A stretch of 64,000 nt of DNA, taken from contig CM068825.1 of NCBI GenBank assembly GCA_028554795.2, positions 152,556,053-152,620,052 on the forward strand, in the 5' to 3' direction. Shown one piece after another: positions 21,330 to 31,711 of the stretch; the first letter of the stretch is position 1, and every line of letters begins with the position of its first letter. A program made the translations under genes and the position numbers. Origin of the DNA: Sinohyriopsis cumingii (Eukaryota; Mollusca; Bivalvia; Unionida; Unionidae). Under the pieces are notes generated by a model that was not told the origin of the DNA, ran no database searches, and saw only the letters and a list, made by a program, of their open reading frames with translations.

Positions 21330-24300
21330 ATGAAACGATCGCACGATTTCAGTGAGAGAGAAGAAGAACGTAAGAGGCAGCGAAGTGACGTATCGCCTCA
21401 CACACGAAAAGAAGTGTTCGCTCAAATAGAAGACATGAGCAAACCTGAACCAACACCTTCCACGTCTGCGACCAGACATAGAGAGCCCACTCCAGACCAA
21501 AGTCCACCAGTTAACCCTGAAAAGTACTATTACATTCGAGAGACGGAAAAGCGACCCTCTAGAAAATTTAGAACCACGACTTACACCTACACGGTGAAGT
21601 TTAATGATTTCAAGTCCGACGTACCATTGGAGAAAGCAGAAGGGTTTATCACCGAGATGTGGGATTCTTTGCTCACCACACTAAAGGGACAATGTCAACC
21701 CAAAGAAGACGATTTCTTGACACTATCCATAGATCACGACAGCTTGAAATCCCCTGTTTGGATCGAGTTTAGCAGACCCGCAGAACTAACCCCTTCCAAA
21801 GTCATGGACAAGATTCAACACGTACAACAATCTAATGATCAGTTTGACATCACCGATGGTAAAGCCACACTGAAAATGGCCCACGTCTCTCCTCCTCAAG
21901 GGACTGGACGCAAAAAGGTCTTATTGGTGGACGACCTTCGCAACACCAAAACAAGTCTCGTCCGAATTAACAACCCTCAAGACCAGACGTGTTTAGCCCG
22001 TGCCATCGTGGTGGGACGAACCTATGCCAACAAGAACGACACCGTAGAATGGAAAAGAACCTGGAAAACTATTCAACGATCCAACCGAGCCAAACAACGA
22101 AATGAAACAGAACTCCTGTTACAACAAGCCGGACTGTCCAAAGACACACCCTGTGGCATTCCTGAGATGCAAAAATTGCAAGATGCCCTAGCTCCACGAT
22201 ACACCTTGAAAGTGCACCCTCAAGAAGTGCGCGGACCTCTGTTGTTTCGAGGCCAATACTTTAAGGACGGAAAATACATTCATGTCTATTATCACGATGA
22301 ACATTTCGATACCATTACCGCCATCCCCGGATTCCTGGGATACAGATATTACTGTGAGAAATGTGACCGTGGTTATAATAATTGAGAGCAACACAAGCAT
22401 TATGGATCGAAATGCCCAGGATGTTTGGCCTCTCAACCCTGTCTGAGCGAAGGGCAAGAACCAATGCATTGTCCTGCTTGTCTGCGCACGTTTGTCAGCC
22501 CTGCCTGTTACCAACAACATCTGAAGACGCAAGGTTCACAGATGAAATGTGCTTGTCAACTCCTGAGATTGTGCCCTACGTGTGGACAAGGCATACGTAC
22601 CAATAGTACCAAGGCACACGTATGTTCAGGAAAAAAAAAATGTCACATTTGTCATCACATCGTGGACTTGGAACACCAATGCTACATGCAAAAATACCAA
22701 CCCCAACCAGAGAAAGAGGATGGTCACAAGAAGAAAAGCAATTTCATCTTTTTCGATTTCGAATGCATGCAAGAGACTGGCATTCACATTCCTAATTTCT
22801 GCGTGGTTCATCGAGCGTGCGAGAAGTGCATTCAAGAACCTATCTTCAGTCATTGCCCTCACTGCAGCAAGATTCCTGGAGGACGTGAAAAAATCTTTCG
22901 GGGACCGAACACGCTAGCCGATTTCGCTCGATGGGTCTTAGACCCCATCGACAAGACGTGGAGCCAAGAGGACATCGAACGTTACGGAGATTGTTATCGT
23001 CATGCCACGGTGATGGCTCACAATTTCTCCGGATACGATGGACAGTTTCTTCTCAGATACTATACGGAACATGGCACCGAACGTCCTAAAGTCACTTTGA
23101 ACGGAGCCAAAATCATTTTCATGCAAGTGGGACAAGTACAGTTTAAAGACTCGATGAGCTATTTGGCCATGCCTTTGAATCGAATGCCTAAAACGTTTGG
23201 AATGACAGAAATGGCTAAAGGGTACTTTCCACAATTTTTCAATACGGAAGCCAATCAACACGCCGTTCTACCCCATTTACCTGAGGCTCACTATTACGAC
23301 CCCGACAACATGCGTACCGAACAACGAGAAGATTTCTACGCTTGGTTTCAGGCTCACGCCTCGGACCCTTTCGACTTTCAGGAAGAAATGCTAAAGTATT
23401 GTCGTTCCGACGTGGACATTTTACGGCGTTGCTGTGGAAAATTTCGAGAGCTGTTCATGGAACACGGAGGGGTCGATCCTTTGAAAGAAGCTTGCACCAT
23501 TGCCAAAGCGTGTTCCTTAGTGTATCGACAATGATTCATGCCTGAAAACACCGTGGCTGTCATCAGCCCTCAAACGACCAACTTTGTCAAACGTCAATAC
23601 TCGGTCAAAGCCCTACGCTGGTTACATTACTTGTGCGACAAGGAAAACAAATGGATTCAGCATGCCCGCAACGAAGGAGGCGAAAAGAACATCGGAACGC
23701 ATGCGGTCGATGGCTGGGACTTAGAAAACCCCAAGATCGTGTACGAGTTTAACGGTTGCTTATTTCACGGATGTCCCGTCTATTACCTTGACTGTGGCAC
23801 TAAAAATCAGTTTTTACAACGAACCATGGAAGACTTGTACCAGGCCACTTGTCAGCGACGCCTAAAGTTAGAACAGGAAGGATACCAAGTGGTGGAAATG
23901 TGGGAACACGAGTACGATCACCGTTTGAAAACCGATCCCGAGTTTAAACGCCTCGTGGAAAGGTACCAGTTCATGGACCCGCTGAACCCGAGGGATAGTT
24001 TGTAATGAGGAAGGACCAATGCCACCTGTTTGCTGTACCAAGCCGACGAAGAGAAAGGAGAAGAAATCAAATACTTGGACGTGTGTTCGCTGTATCCCTA
24101 CGTGTGCAAATATTGTCGCTTTCCTGCAGGACATCCACAATTGTTGACGGAACACATCGACCTGAAAAAACATTCGACAATACGAAGGTCTCATCAAGTG
24201 CAAAGTCTTGCCTCCCACTAACTTGTACCATCCCGTGCTACCTCACCATTGTCAAGGCAAACTGATGTTTCCTTTGTGCCGTACTTGTGCCGAAACGTGC

Positions 24301-25407
24301 AACCAAGATCAGCCTTGTCAGCACACCCAGGAAGAACGTGCCTTGACGGGGACGTGGGTTAGCGTGGAATTGTTCAAAGCTTTGGACATGGGATACCAAC
24401 TGTTAGAAGTGTACGAAATTTGCCACTTTCCCAAGACATAACAATACCACAAGGGTGACCCCAGTCAGAAAGGCATTTTCGCAGACTACGTGGATGCCTT
24501 TTTGAAACTGAAACAAGAAGTCAGCGGCTATCCTTCCTGGTGTCACACTTCCGAAGACGAAAAGACATTCAAAGAGAAATACTATTAACAAGAAGGTATT
24601 CCTTTAGACCACAACGAGAAAAACGAAGGCAGGCAATCGTTTGCCAAAGTGATGTTAAATTGCTTGTGAGGTAAAATGGCACAACGACCGTGTTTACCGA
24701 AGACGGAATATTTGACAGAACCTTCCCGCTACTTCCAGATGATTCACGACAAAACTAAATACATGAAACACGTGGACGTCGTTCGTGAGGATTTGATCTT
24801 GGTCAATTACGAAGAAGATCTGGACTTTGTAGAAGCCGACGAATTTGGAAATGTCATCATTGCGGCTTATGTGACAGCCCATGCTCGCTTAAAATTGTAC
24901 GAAGCTTTAGAACTGTTAGGGGATCGTGTCCTGTACTTTGACATGGACAGTTGCATCTACATCGATCGACCGGGTCAGCAACACCCTAACATCGAAGAAA
25001 ACCGTTTAGGAGCCTGGACAGATGAACACCCCGACGACAAGATTCTAAGTTTCGCGAGTGGCGGTCCTAAAATTTACGGCTACCAATACCGGGACAAACA
25101 AGGAGAAGTGCACACGGAGTGCAAAGTGAAAGGACTGACTCTGAATTATCGTACCAGTCGAGTGGTCAACTTTGGGATATTGAAAGAAGCCTTGCAATCG
25201 GGAGAGGATGGAAACTTTAAAGTGACCACTCACCAACCGAACAAGATTGTAAGTTTACCCACTCACCACATCGTCAGTCGACCCCTGGAAAAAATCTATC
25301 AAATCGTGTACCAGAAGCAAGTGAGACTTCCCAGTCACTTTACGTTGCCGTACGGTCACATCGATATTGGTCAGCATATAAAAAGGGACAACGTCCAAGA
25401 CCAATAG
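21330..25407 (+). pseudogene. Protein-primed-type family B DNA polymerase region (Polinton B)
   Basis: The parts run in the usual order for a Polinton PolB. The ATG at 21330 begins a charged leader with RKFRTTTYTYTVKF, then CLARAIVVGRTYA. A Cys-rich zinc-binding stretch (22490-22680) follows. The 3'-5' exonuclease motifs are FFDFEC, AHNFSGYDGQFLL and YCRSDVDIL. Next come YEFNGCLFHGCP, palm motif A YLDVCSLYPYV near 24075-24107, and the motif C region near 24930-24950. In working family members this enzyme copies the element from a protein primer. The region looks broken in several places (about five or more). Its 3' part lies in the right arm and is repeated in the left arm. Confidence 0.88.
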
Positions 25408-25642
25408 TTCATTGTCACTACCAAGACCAATCGACAAAAATGAATCCTTTCAAACAGCAAGTATAGAGCGTAAGACTCAAGTCCAACGAGAAACTCGGGT
25501 GTGATTCTGTGCCTCACGATCACATCACCAATGCAATACCACATCTTAGTTGTTATGTACTAATGCCATGACAAACTACCTGCAACCAGTGAAACTTCCA
25601 GACCACAAAACTTTACCTTATGGACATGCTGATATCACCCAG

Positions 25643-25650
25643 TATAAAAA
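25643..25650 (+). promoter_or_regulatory. TATA-like box upstream of the right N-domain ORF
   Basis: TATAAAAA followed by GGGACGACTTCCAAG. The segment at 25377-25384 reads TATAAAAA, GGGACAACGTCCAAG and overlaps the polymerase 3' end, so the promoter-bearing segment seems to have been duplicated. Confidence 0.5.
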
Positions 25651-25701
25651 GGGACGACTTCCAAGAACGACACTTCATTGCGAGGACAAGAGACGAGAAA
25701 G

Positions 25702-26196
25702 ATGAATAACTCTACGCAGAAGAAAAAAGAGAAGGAACAAACATCATTGACCTCTTTCACCACCATACCGTCACAGCAAAGTGCGTTCAAGAAGGGAAAG
25801 GATTCAATAGACCTAAAGGAGTATTTTAGCATCCAAATGACCCAGACAGCGACCTTGAGAAAATTTAGAACGACAACTTACACCTACACGGTGAAATTTA
25901 AAGACTTCGCGTCTGACGTTCCAGCCGAGAAAGTATCAGGTTTCATTACGGATCTACTTGACTCACTGTTAGAGGAACTCAAATGTCATTGCCTAGTCAA
26001 AGATGAAGGTCGTTTGAGCCTATCTATGTATCACGACAGTTTGAACTCGCCTGTATGTCTCGGATTTAGCACACCTGCAGAAATAACTTCTTCCAAACTT
26101 TTGAGGGCTATTGAAGACGTGCGGTCGGTGAGAGAAAAATTTGACATCACCGATGGAAAAGTGACTATTCATATGGCATATGTTGTACCTCCATGA
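25702..26196 (+). CDS. Stand-alone copy of the polymerase N-terminal domain (right arm, Polinton B)
   Basis: Mirror copy of the left-arm ORF, with an identical predicted protein. The ATG at 25702 follows TATAAAAA at 25643-25650 by about 50 bases, a normal RNA polymerase II spacing. An open frame persists in both copies, although near-identity of the arms makes this only one observation. Confidence 0.55.
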   Translation: MNNSTQKKKEKEQTSLTSFTTIPSQQSAFKKGKDSIDLKEYFSIQMTQTATLRKFRTTTYTYTVKFKDFASDVPAEKVSGFITDLLDSLLEELKCHCLVKDEGRLSLSMYHDSLNSPVCLGFSTPAEITSSKLLRAIEDVRSVREKFDITDGKVTIHMAYVVPP

Positions 26197-27024
26197 GAAG
26201 AAGACGATCACTGCTCTTGATCTGCTTACCGACAAGTGTACCTAGCACGATGGACGTAACAGCAGATTTACGACTGACAGGGAATACGAGATGGGAAACA
26301 TCTATGCTGGGACACAAGTGGTAGCTGACCAGATTTTAAACAACGTGTGTGACGGATAGAGAGACAAACACGAACTTTCTCTTATTTGATTGTTTGTTTC
26401 TTGTTTTGTTTTAGCTTTTTCTTATAAACGAACATTTAATGTAAATTCGTTGCATATGAAGTGATTTTAGAAAGGAGTGAACGTTAATTTTAAACATTAG
26501 TTTACTAGAGTCAATAACTAAACAACTCGTAAATATGTTTCTTTCATGTTCAAATGTTTATGTATTTAATGGATAGTGCTTAGACCAAAGCACAGGCCAG
26601 AGAGCCCATGTATATATGTACTTGAATAAATGTTTTGAACCCATACAACAGACTTTTCTTTATCGAGTCTCTGTTCTATCTGTGAGTCTTTCTTTAGAAT
26701 ATTTCTGTCCTCTTTTCTGTGTGTTTGAATGTGTATTTGTTTGTTTCTCTATGTCTATGTTTGTCCCTATCAACCCTTTGTCCCTACAAATACATTTCAC
26801 CCTATAAAAGGTTTTGACCCTATAAACCTATGACGTTACCAATGTTTAATTCCCATTGATCCCCAGGTGACATTCCCATGTTCAATTTCCATGTTCAATT
26901 CCCCTTGACGCTCTACAGTCCCATCCATGTTAAAATGCCCCATGTTAAATTCCCATTGTCGCCAGAGTGCATGGACCGTTTTTGCATGGTAAAGTCCCTT
27001 GTCGCTAGGGTGGCCCCATTTACT

Positions 27025-28994
27025 ACTTACGAGCCCTGTGACTCTACATCCATTTATCCATCCATCCCTCCGTGCATCCATCATGTGTATCATTTCATTT
27101 TATTTTACTGTATTTAATACCTCAATTGGGCTTGATGATGGGAAATAGTTTAGCTTTCATCCTGTGAAATGAATACGAGTTTGTGATTTTTGAAGGTGTG
27201 GAAGCGTTAACACTGTTCTACCAATGAATGAAATTAACGTCATATTTACGTCATTGAAAAGGTCGCATAATTGCTACACAAATTATAAAAATTGCTGAAA
27301 TTCCTTTACTCTCAACAGAGCAATACTCTCCGATGAATACTAACAGCTTTCTGCAACTTGTATTCATATGCAATATGCTTCTTTATTGGTTAGGTCAGAA
27401 AGTTAGAAGGCTTTCAAGGAAAAGAAGAAGAAGAAAACGTACGTAATTGGAATTTTTGCTTCATACTACCCTGACGGATATCGGAAAATGTCCCGTCTTC
27501 CTATCAGTCCAGCAAAAACTAGTCGCCAGTTTTGTTCACCAGTTTTGCAGACAGAATATGGAGTAGCCATATAAGTTTTTAATAAATAGACCTTTTGATG
27601 TATAAAGCAGTAAGAGTGCTCGCTCTATCTATAATACTTTTTGGGTTTAGCTCACGACATATAGCCTATATTTTAATTATTGTTATAATGCTGATTTCTG
27701 AATTTTCTGGATTTGCTTGAACATTGCCCCACCGATAACTATAATAAGAGGTTCTTTCGTTTAATTATTTATGATACAAAATCTATATAAATTTCGCATG
27801 GAATATATTCTTTATTTTGATTTCAGTGAACTCTGTCTTGCACTACGTTGAGGAAAACTTCACCTACAAGGCAATATCGGATTTATTAGAAAAACTTCAT
27901 GGCACAAATCTGAGGTAAAATGCACAATACATTTTGTAATGTAGTTATTTCTGACTTTAAATACAATCTGATGTGTGTGTAACTCTTGTCGCATTTCAAT
28001 CATAAATACAGGTTAGGCTTTTCGTGAATATCTAAGGTCACTATGACATGTACACGTATTCATATGAGTGGGCAGATTACACATCCTACATTTAGATTTC
28101 TAAAAAGGAATACCATTCGTGAACATTTAAATTGACAATAAGAACAATGGCTGGCCGAGGTTGTAAGCAAACTACCAGGTATTTAGTTTTTGTTTTTAAA
28201 AATTAAGATTCTTTATCAAATTACTCTTTTGCTCGTTATATTTAGATATGTGTTATATACTATTTACTTCAGTCATCGTCAATACAAAGTGCCCACTTTC
28301 TTAGTAACTTCATTCATAGTATAATTTGCTATATAAATGTAGCTTATTGTAAAGATTCAACATTGGAAAACCTTGAAAATGATTGCCGTTAACATTTCAT
28401 TTTTCTGATCAGATCTTGAATTTCAGTAGAGAGAGAGAGAGAGTGATTCAGATTTTTAACGTAGCTTTAACAAGATTTCAGTCATAAAGTCTTATGTTAC
28501 ATGTTTAAGCTCGAATAAACAGTAACAAAAGAAAGAGTGAAAACAACAAGCTTTGAAAAATTTAACAAATAATTTATTTCCCTGGAAAAACACTATAAAA
28601 AATGAAAAAATAAGAACTTACGGTTTTAAATATCAAATCCAAACAAAATTCAAACGAATGCGCAGTTTCGGAAAGCCCAGAATTGCGAAATGGAGGTTGT
28701 TTACATATAAAAGAAAGTCACGTACCCCCAGAATAACCTTGATTAAAATCAATCATTGTACTCCGAGAATTAAAAATATAAAAAGTTGTTTATAGATTTC
28801 ACTGATTTCTAGATCACGGTCGGGAAGTAGGTCAGCATTAGGTGTTTACAAACTATTTTCTGAAAAAATATCGAGTTCCTATTAAACAAAACTACAATAT
28901 TTTGACATGTAATGAAATTTTAATTAAAAAAAAAAGATTTTTAAACCTTACAAACAATTAAATTTAAAAAAATATAAATTAAATCTAATATATG
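27025..28994. other. Host intergenic DNA, no gene recognised
   Basis: AT-rich, stop-dense in all frames. Short GA run at 28430-28442, followed by GTTTAACAAGATTTCAGTCA-like sequence that resembles the start of the dispersed repeat at 28995. The longest open frame (28553-28795) is Lys/Asn-rich, of random appearance, and was not accepted as a gene. Confidence 0.5.
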
Positions 28995-29248
28995 TAACAA
29001 GAGCTTAATAAGTTTTCAGTCATATCGCCATGATGTCTGCAGTGTTGCAGTTTATAGTGATGTCTAGCACCGGGGCATCATGTCGCAGACATGTGGCATG
29101 ATTTCCCACCTAGTCACATTATCCTGACACCAGGTAGACCAGTCCTAGCACTAACCCCTTAATGCTGAGCGCATAGTGAGACATCTGTTACTATCATTTT
29201 TTAAGTCTTTGGTATGATTCGGCTGGAATGCCGTCAAAGAGAGGACAC
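28995..29248 (+). repeat. Dispersed repeat, copy 1
   Basis: About 250 bp shared with 56372-56608. Common strings include AGTTTTCAGTCATATCGC, GATGTCTGCAGTG, GCAGACATGT and AAGTCTTTGGTATGA. The divergence is substantial, so the copies are old. No coding capacity, no tRNA boxes and no clear terminal repeats, so the class (SINE-like or short non-autonomous DNA element) is unresolved. Confidence 0.75.
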
Positions 29249-29549
29249 ATCATTCACAGTATACATCATGTGAAATTGATTGTTCATGTAGACTTTCATA
29301 AATGAATATGATAACATAAACAGATTTCTGAACTTTACGTTTGTTTCCATGATATGTCATTTTCCTCCTTTTACAGTCGTTACATTTTTGCATGTCCCGA
29401 AACAACAGACCTAAATTAATCGTAACGACCACCACGAACATACCTTAGACTCTTTCCGTCATTTTATAGTTTTCAAAGAGCCATATGTTAAAGAGCTATA
29501 TGTTAGAAGAAGGCTTCTTCAGATATAATTCAAAATGACTGCCATCGCT
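29249..29549. other. Intergenic DNA, nothing recognised
   Basis: AT-rich sequence between the dispersed repeat and the LINE remnant; no repeat, motif or gene seen. Confidence 0.4.
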
Positions 29550-30815
29550 TAACGTGCTTGATGAAGCTGCTCTGGACTTTGTGCCGTTTCTTATATCATA
29601 TGTAATTCTTGATAGTGTTCATCTACATTGGTGGTTTCGTCATGCATTGATTGTTCCGTTGTTGTGTGTTTCTTCATTTGCTAGGCTTCTTTGGGGTGGG
29701 TGGGGAAAAACTGTAAGATTTCTTAGTCCATTTCAATCACTCATGCTACAACGGTCTTTCGCTTGAAACATAACGTCATCACGTTATACTTGCCAGTCCA
29801 CCCATTTATGCTACGATGGACCCACTTTAACTGCACTAAACAGGAAGTCCGTGGCGCTCGATACTACATTGTGCACTGAACTTATCAACCTGGGACTACA
29901 TTCAACTTTACTTAAAAACGGAACAGCAGTGAAAACAAGAACCGTTGTCAGGCGATAAGCCAAAGTGTGTGGATCTAACACCCTCCGGTTACTCCACGAC
30001 GCCGTTTCCACGCCAGTCCTTAAGAGATGGAATTGCTGTCATCGCAAAGAACTCCATAATTCACCGTTTTCAAGACACTACAACTATCAATTTCGAACAC
30101 ACATAGTTTAAATTGGTTCAAACCTCATTCACAGTGGAACAAAGGTCACTCCATTTTTCTGTCTCGACCGCCCTCCTCCTAGTCAAAACAAAAAAAGTGA
30201 CTAAATTTTTGTTTTTGGAGCAGTTTTCTACCTCCTGTAGTATGGAAGTTTGATAGTAGAAATCTGATCATTCACGGACAGTTCAATTTTCACTTTGGCT
30301 GTCCTGGAAATCCATACACATCAAAACTCATAGATTGTATTCACATTTTCAACCTCAAACAGTCAGTTAACCAACCCACACATCTTCTTGATCACATTAT
30401 AGGCTGGATTCTTCATTGGCCTGATGATAATGTTCTAACGTCTTCGTTGAACGAACTTGTATCTCATCACCTCTGTGTCATATACCATCTCACCGTACCA
30501 ATTCCCAACCCTCCATCTCTACTACTAGGAGAAAACATCCGCATGATGCATAAAACCAAACGAATGCATGACATCGAATCAGACCTGGCATCTTCACTTT
30601 GTTTTTGTAATGCCATGGTGTTTGTTTTTGTAATGCCATGGTGTTTGTTTTTGTAATGCCATCGTGTTTGTTTTTGTAATGCCATCGTGTTTGTTTTTCT
30701 AATCTTGTCTTTGTATATGTTTCTTTGTGTTATGTAGTAATGTAAAGCGCTTAGAGCTTCTAAAGATTATGCGATGTCCTAAGTCCATATTATTATTATT
30801 ATTATTATTTGATAA
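29550..30815 (+). mobile_element. Decayed non-LTR retrotransposon (LINE), endonuclease part and 3' tail
   Basis: Around 30260-30520 the plus strand reads IHGQFNFHFGCPGNP, LIDCIHIFNLKQSVNQPTHL and then HWPDDN. This is the order of the apurinic-type endonuclease of LINEs (GDFNxHxD...FNLxQxVxxPTH...), but with the catalytic aspartate of GDFN replaced and no reverse transcriptase found. The far end has TGTAAAGCGCTTAGAGC followed by an ATT-repeat run (30789-30809), as at the 3' ends of several invertebrate LINE/SINE families. The element has lost most of its coding region and carries many stops. The 5' boundary is uncertain. Confidence 0.6.
30600..30703 (+). repeat. 23-bp tandem repeat inside the LINE remnant
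   Basis: About four copies of a unit made of TGTTTGTTTTTGTAA followed by TGCCATGG (CATCG in later copies). A likely slippage product. Confidence 0.8.
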
Positions 30816-31308
30816 TCGTCGTGCCTACGTGAATAATATATAGAGCGAATTTCTATGCTAAATCTGCCCCTTACGGATCCGATTATATTTATCATTTGAA
30901 TTATTGTTCATTTTATTTCTATCCAGCAAATAGTTTCTTCTTTTTCATTCAAATCGTTATTACCTGATTTGCCACACACTGTTGGCTACATACAAATAAC
31001 ACACTTCGACAAACGAAAATACACGTTCGTAGGTATTTAGAGGTTGTTAAACCAGAAAGAATGTCTCTGAGCTAGTCGTTAAATATTTTAACATTTATCC
31101 TGTTTTGAAAGTACACTCTTTGCAAACTTCGTAAATATAACAGACAAAGCTTAAAATATTGTTTATGGAATAATACAGAAATAGTCTGTTCACTACTTTC
31201 TGCAAGAATAATTGACAAGAGATTATGCTTTAAGGTCTGAAGTAACCTTCCTAAATTGGAGATTTAAGTAACATCACCTGTTATAGTTTCAGCTTTTGTG
31301 TCTTTTGA

Positions 31309-31428
<120 letters not shown>

Positions 31429-31501
31429 GGCGTGTTAACAGAGTCTTGGCTCTCCGCATGTATCAAACATAGATACGATCGTAGTAAGTTTTTGGAAAGT
31501 C

Positions 31502-31711
31502 ATGGGCAGAGCAAGTCATACCCTTTTTCATTGTTTGGTGTCATTGCAGGCTATCAGGTATTGCTTTATGCCAATATTGCAACAAGAACTGGACTGTTTG
31601 CTGGAAAGATGGAACAACCACAATATTTCAGGCAGTAGACAAGCAGTCTGTCCAAATGGTAAACCTATTGTTCTACACTTGCTTCCCGAAGAAACTGGTC
31701 ATTGTTTTTAG
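31502..31711 (+). pseudogene. Fragment resembling the C-terminal part of an integrase-core transposon protein
   Basis: The open frame reads FMPILQQELDCLLERWNNHN, then SRQAVCPNGKPIVLHLLPEE. Patterns of this kind (F-x-P-x(I/L)-Q-x-E/Q-L-D, W-N-x-H, S-R, C-P-x-G-x-P-x-V-L-x-x-P-E) occur after the DDE core in integrase-like proteins common in aquatic invertebrates. A splice-acceptor-like CATTGCAG precedes the match. Only this end is present, with no catalytic core nearby. Assignment is from memory of the pattern and is weak. Confidence 0.35.

Larger units (their letters stand above)
15563..27024. mobile_element. Polinton B: polymerase-bearing Polinton element (fossil)
   Basis: An 11,462-bp element bounded by 2,374-bp inverted arms. 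The tips read AGTAAATGGGG..., and Polinton termini typically begin with AG. Its one large gene is a protein-primed-type family B DNA polymerase. No integrase, capsid, protease or ATPase gene was found, so it looks incomplete or dependent. The polymerase looks broken in several places (about five or more). The arms differ by only a few bases, implying youth or recent homogenisation. No clean 5-6-bp target duplication is visible next to the tips. About 1.9 kb of its interior (18867-20762) matches the arms of Polinton A. Confidence 0.85.
24651..27024 (-). repeat. Right inverted arm of Polinton B
   Basis: Mirror of the left arm. Its inner edge, GATGTTAAATTGCTTGTGAG, lies inside the polymerase region, so the arm contains the polymerase 3' part while the unique centre contains the 5' part. 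After the outer tip CCATTTACT at 27024 the flank reads ACTTACGAGCC. Confidence 0.93.

Noticed and set aside
1-27024. The two large palindromes as pure assembly artefacts
   Set aside because: Arms differ by scattered single bases and repeat lengths, and each encloses a distinct centre with Polinton genes. An artefact is still possible and long reads would settle it.
15557-27030. Target-site duplication for Polinton B
   Set aside because: The six bases outside each tip (GAGAGG and ACTTAC) do not match; the nearby ACGAG on both sides is not adjacent to the tips.
28553-28795. 80-residue Lys/Asn-rich open frame
   Set aside because: Composition matches translation of AT-rich DNA; no motif, no splice or promoter context.
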